Shown here: in pieces, positions 1-8,166 of the stretch
How positions within the stretch are numbered: the first letter of the stretch is position 1
Layout: every line of letters begins with the position of its first letter
Assembly (NCBI RefSeq): GCF_027270315.1
Contig: NZ_CP114413.1
Location: 9,362,001 to 9,426,000 of the forward strand
DNA length: 64,000 nucleotides
Source: Streptomyces cinnabarinus
GTDB lineage: Bacteria > Actinomycetota > Actinomycetes > Streptomycetales > Streptomycetaceae
Reading direction: 5' to 3'
Position numbers and translations under genes: made by a program
Notes under the pieces: generated by a model
The model's input: only the letters and a program-made list of their open reading frames with translations
Databases searched by the model: none
Told to the model about the DNA's origin: nothing

Positions 1-1
1 C

Positions 2-607
2 CCGGAAACCTCTGTCGCGCTGGCCCTCCGCGAGCCGGGCGCCTCACGGCACCCCGACGGGGACGACATCGCAGAGACCGTGCTCGGCATGCTGGACATC
101 CTCACGAAGGGGCCGCCCAGCCACGAGCTCGCGGCCGCGCTGCCGCGCATCGTCCGGGATCTGCCGTTGCGCGCGATCGACCGTCTGCTTGAGCGGATCG
201 CCGGCGCGGGCGTGTCGGCCGAGCCGGTGCCGCCCGAGTGGGTGTGGCCCGCTCACGACTGGTACACCGAGCAGCACATGCTCTCGGCCGTGGCCGTCCG
301 GCTCGCCGAACTGGATGAGCCAGCCCGTGCGCTGGACGTAGCCAGTGCCTTGTGGGAACCGGAGTGCCGGGCTCGCGCGCTTGAGGAAGTCGCCACACGG
401 ATCGCGACGTTGCCCAGGGAAACGCTCGCCGGTGTCTGGACCGGACGGCCGAGCGGTTCGCCGTTCCGCGAGTCCTCAAGCCAAGCCCGCGAGGACCTGC
501 TCAGCGACCTCGCCGGGCTGGTCCCGGTTGTCGTGGCCCTGGGCGGCGAAGGCGTCCCCACCGCCATCCTGGCCGAAACCCGCGGCGTCAGCCGATGGTG
601 GCCTTAA
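2..607 (+). CDS. Unknown helical protein, C-terminal part
   Basis: The reading frame is open to the left edge of the window, so only the last 201 codons are present and the start lies outside. It ends in Trp-Trp-Pro-TAA. The visible protein is rich in Leu, Ala, Arg and Glu and reads as a series of amphipathic helices (for example a stretch around LAAALPRIVRDLPLRAID). This suggests a HEAT- or TPR-like helical fold, but I recognise no family. The DUF4157 gene starts 22 bases downstream on the same strand, so the two are probably co-transcribed. Function unknown. Confidence 0.6.
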   Translation, partial: PETSVALALREPGASRHPDGDDIAETVLGMLDILTKGPPSHELAAALPRIVRDLPLRAIDRLLERIAGAGVSAEPVPPEWVWPAHDWYTEQHMLSAVAVRLAELDEPARALDVASALWEPECRARALEEVATRIATLPRETLAGVWTGRPSGSPFRESSSQAREDLLSDLAGLVPVVVALGGEGVPTAILAETRGVSRWWP

Positions 608-629
608 GCACTGACCCTGGAGGAACGTG

Positions 630-2054
630 ATGCCCTCGTACGTTCACGCCCACCGCTCCCCGGCTTCCGGGGCAGGCCGAGGCGAGACCCCATGGACGGC
701 GCGCGGCCTGGCGGTCACCAAGTCCAGCGACACCATGGAGCACGCGGCAGACGTGCTCGCCGACCGTGCTCTGGCGGTGCCGGGCAGGGCGATGGCCACG
801 GGGGTGACGGCATCGGCCGGGCGCCCCGCGGAACGCAATGTCCCGGGCGGGGGCGTCGTACCCGCAAGCGGTGGGCATCGCCTGGATTCCTCGGCGCGGA
901 CGGAGCTGGAGCGGGCCTTCAGGCACGACTTCAGCGGCGTACGCGTGCACAGCGGACCTGAGGCCGCCGAGCTGGCGCGGGGCTTAGGGGCGCGCGCCTA
1001 CACCTTCGGGCGGAACATCGTCCTCGGCGGTGGGGAGTCCGTACATGGCGACTCGGGCCGGCGTCTCCTGGCGCACGAGCTCGCGCACGTCGTCCAGTAC
1101 GACTCTTCGGGCCGCGCCGTCATCGCCCGCCAGGAGAAGCGGGGACGGGACGGACGGACCGACGACGAGGTCCGCAGAGAACTAGAGAAGCGGACCGGCA
1201 AGAGCTTCGCACAGCTCGTCCTGGGGCTTGGCCGGGGCCCCATCGACAGCAGCAAGATCTCGCCCCGCGACCTGGAGGAGGAGCTGGAAAGGAACGGCCC
1301 CCTGCGGCACCGCGAGATGGACACCAAGGAGCCCGTCGTCATTGACAACGTCCTCGAAAAGCACCGGTCTCAGGAGAACCGGTTCGTCTCCAGAGGCAGG
1401 ATCGGCCCCGAGGCCAGGATCAACGCGGAGAAGGAGGCGGGCGAACAGGCCGTCAACGACGCCTTCGTCTCCGGCACGGCCAAGGGAGCGGCTGGTATGA
1501 AGCCGGGTTCCGCGTCCGAAGGCCTCGTGAAGCCGGCCCCCGAGGTCCGCGGCTACGAACCCCGGCCACCCACGACGTACGAGCCGAGAAGGGGCGCCTA
1601 CAAGCCGGACCCACCGACACTGCGGGACCTCGCGGGCCCGCGTCCGGGAGAAATGCGGGTCGACAAGGGATTCCAGAACGAACTGGCCGTCGCTCGGCTG
1701 ACCGGTGGAAGACTGGCCAGGGACGCTCGAAGCGCCAAGATTGGCGAAGGGGGCGTGCTCCAGGATGTCGAGGTTCGCTACACCTTGCCGAACGGCCAGG
1801 GTGGTGTCGCCAGAGTCGACGTGTTCGGCCCCAAACAGGAACTCATCCAGGTCGGCGGCCCCGCGAAGGCCATAGAGCTCGACAAGACCATCAGCAAACT
1901 GACGCACCTGAAGCGGGCCGCCGAGGCCAGCGGTGTGAGCGCTGAGGCGTACTTCACCTCCGACACTCCGAAACCCGTGCTCGACGCCGCCGGCAAGGTC
2001 CTGGGCCCGGGCCATGTCCATACGTTTGAGGGCCCCGAATACAAGGTCAGGTAA
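630..2054 (+). CDS. DUF4157 (eCIS-core) protein with C-terminal nuclease-like domain
   Basis: About 474 residues. Near residues 85-165 is the DUF4157 signature: an FRHDFSGVRVHSG motif, an ARAYTFGRNIVLGG strand, and a zincin-like HELAHVVQ helix. DUF4157 proteins are often cargo of extracellular contractile injection systems or modular toxins. The middle (about 180-340) is charged and Pro-rich and looks like a linker. The last 130 residues form a separate domain starting FQNELAVARLTGG, with a DVEVRY...RVDVFGPKQELIQVGG pattern that resembles a PD-(D/E)XK nuclease core; this is my inference. GGAGG at 619-623 favours the ATG at 630 over the GTG at 627. No eCIS structural genes are visible here. 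Confidence 0.7.
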   Translation: MPSYVHAHRSPASGAGRGETPWTARGLAVTKSSDTMEHAADVLADRALAVPGRAMATGVTASAGRPAERNVPGGGVVPASGGHRLDSSARTELERAFRHDFSGVRVHSGPEAAELARGLGARAYTFGRNIVLGGGESVHGDSGRRLLAHELAHVVQYDSSGRAVIARQEKRGRDGRTDDEVRRELEKRTGKSFAQLVLGLGRGPIDSSKISPRDLEEELERNGPLRHREMDTKEPVVIDNVLEKHRSQENRFVSRGRIGPEARINAEKEAGEQAVNDAFVSGTAKGAAGMKPGSASEGLVKPAPEVRGYEPRPPTTYEPRRGAYKPDPPTLRDLAGPRPGEMRVDKGFQNELAVARLTGGRLARDARSAKIGEGGVLQDVEVRYTLPNGQGGVARVDVFGPKQELIQVGGPAKAIELDKTISKLTHLKRAAEASGVSAEAYFTSDTPKPVLDAAGKVLGPGHVHTFEGPEYKVR

Positions 2055-2082
2055 GAAGCTGGCCAGCCTGATCCCGTCGGCG

Positions 2083-2322
2083 TCAAGCGCCGGTCGGGGC
2101 GCTCGGGCCGCCCGTCAGAGCGACGCGCAGGCCGTCCGGCTCGACGTGCACGGAAGTGGCCTTCAGCCCGAGGGCGTATTCCCTCAGCGCGTCCGCCTCC
2201 GGTCCAGGGCCGCCGTAGCCCATCCCCAGCCGGCTGGTGGGGCTGGAGCGGCCGAGGACGGTGAGCCCGTCGACGGCGAGGGTGACCTTCCCCTCCTTGA
2301 GTACGGGACGCAGCGTCAGCTG
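2083..2322 (-). pseudogene. DUF2993 (LmeA-like) protein, C-terminal remnant
   Basis: About 79 codons on the minus strand end in TGA at 2085-2083. They read like the C-terminus of a DUF2993 lipid-binding protein (QLTLRPVLKEGKVTLAVDGL, then LGMGYGGPGPEADALREYAL). There is no start codon or N-terminal half. The upstream end runs into the histidine-kinase remnant in another frame, so this is a deletion scar. Confidence 0.5.
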
Positions 2323-2630
2323 TCCGGTGCCGCCCGGTCGACGGCCGGAGTGGCGGTTCCGCTCACCGTGCCGTCCGGGGCGATGACAGCGAGCTGCACC
2401 CCGTTCGGCCGCGCCAGCACCTGGGCGCCGGTGAACAGCGCCTCGGACAGGGCCGGCAGGCGGCTGAGTACCGTCGCGTGCCGGGCCAGCTGGTCGCGTT
2501 CACGCTGCTCCGCCCCGCGCGCGGCGGTCTGCCATGCGATCAGCCCGGTCAGCGCCACCGCGAGGGCCGCCACGACGGTGGTCAGCCCCACAGTGTTGCG
2601 GGTGAGGGAGGCGCGACGGGGGCGGTTCAC
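2316..2630 (-). pseudogene. Sensor histidine kinase, N-terminal remnant
   Basis: A GTG at 2630 overlaps the TGA of the preceding response-regulator reading by four bases, as in many response-regulator/kinase operons. The peptide has one clear membrane segment (GLTTVVAALAVALTGLIAW) followed by a periplasmic-like stretch ending IAPDGTVSGTATPAV. The frame then stops, with no HAMP, His-box or ATPase region. Only about 100 residues of a kinase of roughly 450 or more remain, so it cannot signal. Confidence 0.55.
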
Positions 2631-2949
2631 GCGGTGGTGTCCGTCGCGCTGTAGCCGACGCTGGGGACCCGATCCGGTCGGCCTCCTCGCCGCGCGTGGT
2701 GACCAGCAGTACCGGCGTCCAGTCGCCCGCGTCCCGCAGGGCACGGCAGACGGCGATACGGTCCATGCCCGGCAGCCCGATGTCCGGCCCGATCGCCACC
2801 GGGTGCATCCGCCGCGCGGCCGCGAGCGGGGCTCTCCCGTCGGCCTCGACGTGGACACCGAAGCCCTCGCGGGCGAGGTAGAGCCGCTGCACATCGCAGA
2901 TGTGACGCTCGTCCTCGACGATCAGCACGAGGCCCCTGGACTCTGTCAA
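2627..2949 (-). pseudogene. Response regulator with internal deletion
   Basis: Starts at ATG 2949 and encodes about 95 residues of a CheY-like receiver: the acidic pair in VLIVEDERHICDVQ, the phospho-acceptor Asp in IGPDIGLPGMD, and a VLLVTTRGEEADRI strand. The sequence then jumps, with a frame change, to VGYSATDTTA and a stop, which looks like the end of an OmpR-type regulator. The winged-helix DNA-binding domain (about 120 residues) is therefore missing. Part of the collapsed two-component locus. Confidence 0.6.
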
Positions 2950-3086
2950 CGCTGCCTTTCACGTGCGGGCGGGCCGGTGAACCCGTCGATGCTCACCGCG
3001 CACCGGTCCGCACTCCCGTGGGCACGGCGACACCCGTACATTCCCCGAACAACGCGCCGACGGCGCCCTTGATGCCCGGGCATCGT

Positions 3087-3641
3087 TCAGGTCTGAGCCC
3101 GCGAGGCCGCCTCGCCGAGAGTGAGCTGGCGGTGGTGGAAGTCGAAGTGCTCGGTCGGGTAGCCGTAGATGTCCGCGAGGGTCATGAAGTCCTTGAAGAA
3201 GGGATCCCATCGGACGGGGTAGTGCATGCCGCGTGCGAGGCCGGCCTCGGATTCTGCTTCGAGCTGGCGGCGCAGTGAGGAGATGACCCGGTCGAACGCG
3301 GCGCCCATCCGCCGGGGCGTAATGACCTTCACCGCTCCGACGGGACCCGCGTAGTTGATGAGATCGAAAGGCGCCGTGGCCGCGTTCAGCAGCCGGGCGA
3401 ACACCTTGCTGACGCCGCGGGGGAGCCGCCCGAAGACGCGCGCCAGGACCAGCAGCGCCCGGACGGCCAGGTAGCCGAAGAGCATGTGCCACAGCAGCTG
3501 TCCGTTGGTCCATCGGGTGCCGCGAGTGGGACGGGCGAGGTCGGATTCGGAGGCGGCGTCGAGCAGACGGTGGAAGGTCTGCCGGGCACGCTCGTAGCCG
3601 TCGTATACAGCCTGCCGGTCCATCGGGTGCGCCTGCGTCAT
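3087..3641 (-). CDS. DinB-like (DUF664-type) four-helix protein
   Basis: 184 residues from the ATG at 3641 (MTQAHPMDRQ). The helix containing RWTNGQLLWHMLFGYLAVR and the later EHFDFHHRQLTLG supply His residues in positions typical of the DinB/maleylpyruvate-isomerase metal-binding fold. Such proteins often act as thiol-dependent transferases or isomerases, but the substrate cannot be read from sequence. Longer in-frame starts upstream add an unlikely Arg/Pro-rich tail. It stands alone between the two-component scar and a xylanase scrap. Confidence 0.65.
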   Translation of the reverse strand: MTQAHPMDRQAVYDGYERARQTFHRLLDAASESDLARPTRGTRWTNGQLLWHMLFGYLAVRALLVLARVFGRLPRGVSKVFARLLNAATAPFDLINYAGPVGAVKVITPRRMGAAFDRVISSLRRQLEAESEAGLARGMHYPVRWDPFFKDFMTLADIYGYPTEHFDFHHRQLTLGEAASRAQT

Positions 3642-3870
3642 GACTGCTGCTCTCGGTCGCCGCTCCGGCTCCGCCGGGGACTGCGATGATGCCCGCTTCA
3701 CCGTCCAGCAGCCAGCCGCGGCGCGCCGCCACGTCACACCGGGCCGTGCTGATCCGCGTAAACACAGCCAGTGGCCATGCGGACCGGCGTTGCGCGCAGC
3801 AGGCGCAGCCGGGCTCGCATCCGCACCCGTCCGCTTCCGGTGTGGAGGACACAGAGGGCACCGTGGCCGC

Positions 3871-3948
3871 GTCTACAAGTGGGCGGTGCAGAACGGCAAG
3901 CAAGTGCGCGGCCACACCCTTGCCTGGCACTCCCGGCAGATGGGCTGA
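3871..3948 (+). pseudogene. GH10 endo-xylanase scrap
   Basis: Twenty-five codons read VYKWAVQNGKQVRGHTLAWH followed by SRQMG and a stop. NGKQVRGHTLAWHSQ is a hallmark of the catalytic barrel of glycoside hydrolase family 10 xylanases. No flanking GH10 sequence is visible on either side, and the bases from 3642 to 3870 show no other gene. It is the last trace of a deleted secreted xylanase gene. Confidence 0.65.
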
Positions 3949-3992
3949 CTTCGGCCCTGCCCCGGCGAGCCGTCGCGACGGGCCGAGGCAGG

Positions 3993-5173
3993 TCAGACTG
4001 CCCAGCTGTCCGTGGGGTCGTCCAGCCAGGCCCGGTGTGTGCCCTCGGGGGTGAGTGTGAGGCCGAACCGCTCGTGCCCCGGCTCGCCGGCCTCCCGCCA
4101 CCAGTCCAGCGTGGCGGTCACCTCGTCCCACAGTCTGCGCGGCCCGGATTGCCAGACCTGCGAGTGCGCCTGGCCGTCCTGGAACTTGACGCACGCCCAC
4201 GACCGATCGCCGAGCCCGAAGAACCACACAGGTCGTGCGCCGTCGCGCTTCTCGGCTACGACGTGCACGCAGTGCCGGAGACTGAGCCCGAGGGCGAACC
4301 GCTGGGCGCTGAATCGCTCGCCCAGGAACTCGGTTTCCGTGATCGGCGTGGAGGACTTCTCGCGGTCGGCTGCGCTGTCCGTGACGTACTCGGAGTGTGT
4401 GACGGGCACGAGCCGTTGGGCCCGCGCCTTCATGAACGCGACGGGGCCGGTGAACGCTCCCGTGGCGTCGGCTCCGTTTTCCGAGACGACCAGGCGGGCT
4501 ACGGCGTCATCGTTGCTGTAGTGAGTCCCCCACGGGACCACGATGGCCTCGCCCGGCCGGCTTTGCTCAATCCACGCGACGGGAATGGACCGGACGCCAC
4601 ACGTGGCGATGATCCGGTCGTACGGCCCTCCTTCCGGATACCCCTTCAGCCCATCGCCGTGGATGATCCGCACCGGGAGCTCGAAGTGACGGAGAGCTGT
4701 ACGGGCCCGCGTCGCAACGGCCTCGTCGACTTCCACGGTGACGACGTTCTCAGCCCCCAACCGGTGGGCGAGCAGCGCGGCGTTCCATCCGGTGCCGGTG
4801 CCGATTTCCAGGGTGCGGTTTCCGGGCTGCACGTCCAGGTCCCGCAGCATCCGGAACACGACGGATGGCATGGACGCCGACGAGGTGGCCACCGTTCCCG
4901 GCTCGGTGCCGGTGTGCTGTCCGTCGTCCCACTGTGTGACGACGGGTACGTCGGCGTCCGCGTACCCGAACCAGGCCGCCGGGTCCTTCGAACGCGAGAC
5001 CGGAACGCTCCGCCCCGTCTCCATATCGAAGGGCCACATGAGGTCAGGGAGGAAGAAGGAGCGGGGCACGGCCGCGAACGAGCGGACCCAGTCGGAAGAG
5101 AGCGCGCCCCCGCCATGAGCTTGCGCCCCAGTTCGGTACGGCTGGGGCGCTCCTGGTGTGCGTTGATGGTCAT
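3993..5173 (-). CDS. PIMT-like O-methyltransferase with long C-terminal extension (frameshifted N-terminus)
   Basis: The core resembles protein-L-isoaspartate O-methyltransferase: SAM motif TLEIGTGTGWNAALLAHRLG, then VVTVEVDE, a GDGLKGYPEGGPYDRII segment, and a basic region ending PGEAIVVPWG. A C-terminal half of about 160 residues is not part of ordinary PIMT and is seen in RiPP-associated members. The uninterrupted frame begins at GTG 5069. However, the ATG at 5173 starts MTINAHQERPSRTELGRKLM, which joins naturally to ALSSDWVRSFAAVPRSFFLP if one base is shifted in the G run near 5106-5110. The real gene probably starts at 5173, three bases after the small peptide ORF. Confidence 0.7.
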
Positions 5174-5176
5174 GGC

Positions 5177-5290
5177 TCAGACGGCCTTGGGTGGATTGGG
5201 GACTCCGGGGCCGCCATCCGGGGTGGGCGGGGGCGGGGGTGCGGGTTCGCCGGGAAGCCCGTCGCCGCCGTTCTGCACGATGTCGAGCAC
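5177..5290 (-). CDS. 37-residue Asp/Gly/Pro-rich peptide, candidate RiPP precursor
   Basis: GTG at 5290 follows an AAGGAGAG ribosome site and encodes 37 residues: VLDIVQNGGDGLPGEP, then a five-Pro run, then TPDGGPGVPNPPKAV and TGA. It has no Cys and two Asp-Gly pairs, the sites most prone to aspartimide formation. It ends just ahead of the ATG of the PIMT-like methyltransferase, so translation is probably coupled. The frame is open further upstream (ERVSADHDEGET), so a longer leader is possible with a non-ATG start or a frameshift. The precursor role is inferred from context. Confidence 0.45.
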   Translation of the reverse strand: MLDIVQNGGDGLPGEPAPPPPPTPDGGPGVPNPPKAV

Positions 5291-5390
5291 AGTCTCTCCT
5301 TCGTCATGGTCCGCTGAAACCCGTTCGGCGGGGGCCAGGGCGGGGGTTCATGGGGGTGCCTCTGTCTCGATGCGGTCGCCTGGGTGCCTT

Positions 5391-5906
5391 CTACGCGGGG
5401 GAGGCGCCGGCAGCCAGGCGGACGGCGTTCGCGCAGTGTTCATGGATCCGGCCAGAGAATGCTGCCCCGCCGGAGGGGCTGACCTGGGCGTACGGCTGTG
5501 TTGCCTCACCGGGTCTGATGGGCTGGTCGCAGGCCAGGCACACGCGGACGCCGGTCAGCGTCTCGTAGTGGTCGCACAGCGCGAGCAGTGACCGGCCGAG
5601 CTTGCGCGTGTACGCCCCGGCGTCGGATGGCATCAGCCCGGGGCTGGCCTCCAGCTTGCCGCGGGCTTCGCGGACGCAGGCGAGCGCGACGTACCGGGGT
5701 ACGTCGGCGGCGGGCTGTTCCGCTGCAGCCCGCTCAACCTCCGGGATGAGCAAATGCATGTGCCCGCGCATCATCCCGGTCAGCGTCGCCAGCCTGGCCG
5801 GGTTAGTGGGGGTGACGTCGGGCGGGAGGACCTGGGCGACGGTCGCGCGCATCGTGGCGATGTCTACAAGCTCAGCCGGAGTCTCCGTCAGTTCCTTCGC
5901 GCTCAT
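5391..5906 (-). CDS. DUF6415-type small protein
   Basis: 171 residues from the ATG at 5906 (MSAKELTETPAELVDIATMR). The middle has TGMMRGHMHLLIPEVERAA and a helical segment with YVALACVREARGKLEASPG. The C-terminus has two Cys-containing pieces (VCLACDQPI and IHEHCANAVRLA), a possible metal site. This matches the Streptomyces DUF6415 family, whose members often sit beside natural-product genes; no biochemical role is known. Its start overlaps the stop of the upstream gene by four bases, so the minus-strand genes form one operon. Confidence 0.6.
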   Translation of the reverse strand: MSAKELTETPAELVDIATMRATVAQVLPPDVTPTNPARLATLTGMMRGHMHLLIPEVERAAAEQPAADVPRYVALACVREARGKLEASPGLMPSDAGAYTRKLGRSLLALCDHYETLTGVRVCLACDQPIRPGEATQPYAQVSPSGGAAFSGRIHEHCANAVRLAAGASPA

Positions 5907-6133
5907 GCTTCGAGGGCCCCTAGCTGGAGTGCGTGCGCCAGTTGTAGGGCGACGTCGGCGCGGACCTCGCCCAGCTCGACGAGTTGGGGTTCTGACGAGG
6001 CCGAGTTGACCCAGAGCCCGGGGAAGGTGATCCCGGCTTCGTCCAGGGCTGATCTCAGCGTCTCCATCGCCTCGAAGGGGTCGACGCGCACCGGCCGCGC
6101 GCTCGTGGCCTGGGGAGGCTTGATGCCGGTCAC
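5903..6133 (-). CDS. Small conserved hypothetical protein
   Basis: 76 residues, MTGIKPPQATSARPVRVDPF to LQLGALEA. No domain is recognised, but a DEAGITFPGLWVNSASSEPQ segment followed by VELGEVRADVALQLAHAL looks like a compact alpha/beta fold. It overlaps the neighbours on both sides by four bases (ATGA), which argues strongly that it is a real, translationally coupled gene. Function unknown. Confidence 0.55.
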   Translation of the reverse strand: MTGIKPPQATSARPVRVDPFEAMETLRSALDEAGITFPGLWVNSASSEPQLVELGEVRADVALQLAHALQLGALEA

Positions 6134-6669
6134 GACGCGGCCTCGGGCTCTTCGTCGGCGAGGGCACCGCCCACCATGGCCACGGTCAGCACGTCCGACA
6201 CCCGGCAGAGCTTGCCCGGCCGGGACATCGGCACCGCCCAGTACGAGCAGCCCGTGCCCTGATCCAGCTCCGTCAGGTCAGGGCGGGGAACGCCCAGGTA
6301 GGTGCCCTCACCGAGGCACTCCGCGGCGGGCGCCCGCCAGTCCTCCGTGGTGCCGGGCGGGACCAGGGCGTAGTAGCGGCTGCCTGCGGGGTCATGGATG
6401 ACGGGGCCATCACGCACGTGCCGCGCCAGGCGCCGGGCGACGACCGGCACGTCATTGCTGGCGAACGCGTGGTGGGCGACGGCTACGGAGATGCGGACCG
6501 CGTCGAAGAGCCGCCCCAGCGGGATCAGGGCGAGCCTGGCCTCGCCGTCCCACGCCGGGCTCACCGTCAAAGGAAAGGGGTGGTCGGAAGCGAGCCACGC
6601 TTCAACCTCGTGCGTCGCGGGCGGACTTGGTGGTGCTAACGCCCCACCGCGGGCCGTACTGCTCGTCAT
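6130..6669 (-). CDS. Hypothetical protein, first gene of the minus-strand operon
   Basis: 179 residues from the ATG at 6669, which has AAGGGAG ten bases upstream; a GTG at 6702 would add eleven residues but lacks a comparable site. The protein has VEAWLASDHPFPLTVSPAWD, RLFDAVRISVAVAHHAF, and a Trp/Tyr-rich end (CSYWAVPMSRPGKLCRVSD). The middle faintly resembles the N-terminal fold of bifunctional primase/polymerase-like Streptomyces proteins, but I cannot assign it. It faces the XRE regulator across a promoter region with a palindrome. Confidence 0.5.
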   Translation of the reverse strand: MTSSTARGGALAPPSPPATHEVEAWLASDHPFPLTVSPAWDGEARLALIPLGRLFDAVRISVAVAHHAFASNDVPVVARRLARHVRDGPVIHDPAGSRYYALVPPGTTEDWRAPAAECLGEGTYLGVPRPDLTELDQGTGCSYWAVPMSRPGKLCRVSDVLTVAMVGGALADEEPEAAS

Positions 6670-6757
6670 GTCGACGCTCCCTTGCGTTTGAGCGTTGGCC
6701 ACGCCCGGGGCCGTTCGCGCGGCCGCCGGGTTTCGTCGTTACCCGAGGAAACCGGAA

Positions 6758-6781
6758 CTGTCCTGTTGTTGATCAGGACAG
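6758..6781. promoter_or_regulatory. Inverted repeat in divergent promoter region
   Basis: CTGTCCTG, eight bases, then CAGGACAG: a perfect 8-bp inverted repeat between the minus-strand operon and the XRE gene. A further GGACAG half-site lies near 6809. The location suggests an operator, probably for the neighbouring XRE regulator; binding is inferred. Confidence 0.45.
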
Positions 6782-6835
6782 AACCAGGGCACTTACCGCC
6801 CACGGACCGGACAGTTTTACCCGAGGAGAAGGGCG

Positions 6836-8162
6836 GTGGGGCTACCGTCGAGGGACGCGAGCGCACGATGGGGGACGGCCGCGGCCAGACAGCGGAACAC
6901 CAAGCTGGAAGCGCTGCTGACCGAATTCGGCTACACCCACACCGGGTTAGCCGAGCAGGTCAACCAGACCGCACAGGACATCTTCGGCAAGCCCACTCAG
7001 TGCACGGACCGGCACGTGCGCCGCTGGATTGCCGGAGACGTGCAATGGCCCTGGTCCCGCTACCTTCTGCCGCTTCAGGAAATCTTCGGCCGCGGCCCGG
7101 AGACCATGGGCTTCACCCCGCGCAAGTCATCACGCGTCCCGGCCCCGCCCCCGCCACGGCGGCCGACGCGCGTGAAGAATCAAGACCCGGTGCGACGACG
7201 GGAGTTCATCGCGGTCGGCCTCGCCGCCGCCCTCGGCCTCGACGCGATCCCCTCCGCCGGCCGCTTCGGCACCGCTGACGTCGAACGGATCCACGCGATC
7301 GTCCTCGCCCTGTACACCTACGACCACGCCCTCGGCGGCGGAGCCCTCCTCGAGGTCGCGGCGCAGGCCGTGCGGCAGGTCCATCACGGGCTCAACCACA
7401 CTGCACCTACGGCGAGCGCGTCGAGCGCGCCATGTACGCGGCCGCGGGCGATCTCGCCGCGTCGGCGGGCTGGTTCGCATATGACGCCGGACGGCAGGAA
7501 GCCGCGACCGGCCTGTACAACGAGGCCCTCCAGGCGGGCATGCTCGCCGGTGACGGCCAGCTACAGGCACGCGTCTGGTCGAACCTGGCGATGCAGGCGC
7601 GCCTGTTGGACCGTGACCGGCAGGCGCTGCGGATCGGCCGTGCGGCCGTCGAGACCCGGCAAGCCAGGACCGATCCGTGGCTGATGGCACTGCTGCACTG
7701 CCGGCAGGCCGTCGGCCATGCCCGCGTCGGGGACCGGGTGCGCGCCGATCGGTCCCTGGCCCGCGCGGAGACGTCGTACGGGCGCACCCAGGGCGAACCC
7801 GCGGCGTGGCTGTCGTTCCTCACCCCGGCCGAACTCACCGGCCTCGCAGGGGTCGCGCACCAGGCGCTCGGGAAGTACGGACGGGCGGAGAACTCACCGC
7901 CGACGCGCTCGGCATGCTGGAGCCCCGCTTCGAACGCAACCGCGTCTACTACATGCTGCAGCGGGCTCAGGCCCTACTCGACGGCGGGGACGTCGAGCAT
8001 GCCGCGGACGAGGTGGGGCAGGCGGCCACGATGGCGGAGCGGGTACACAGCGACCGGGTCCGAGGGCGGCTGTACGACCTGCGGCAGCAGATGCGCCGCT
8101 ACGCGGGCAGTGTGCCCCAAGCGGCGGACTTCCTGGAACGAACACGGCAGACGGGAGTGTGA
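6836..8162 (+). pseudogene. XRE-family regulator with TPR-like tail, two frameshifts
   Basis: GTG at 6836 follows GAGGAGAAGG. The first 100 residues have the helix-turn-helix region (RNTKLEALLTEFGYTHTGLA and CTDRHVRRWIAGDVQWPWSR), followed by a Pro-rich hinge and a TPR-like helical domain typical of Streptomyces XRE/transcriptional activators. The frame shifts near 7400, where TYGERVERAMYAAAGDLAAS continues in another frame. It shifts again near 7885, where GELTADALGMLEPRFERNRV resumes. It ends with FLERTRQTGV at 8162. If both shifts are real the gene is dead; correcting two single-base errors restores one protein of about 440 residues. The GNAT gene starts four bases after. Confidence 0.65.
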
Positions 8163-8166
8163 GGGC

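Noticed and set aside
6682..7278. An alternative plus-strand frame overlapping the XRE regulator start.
   Set aside because: Arg/Pro/His-rich and without motifs; the other frame carries the helix-turn-helix region and a good ribosome site.
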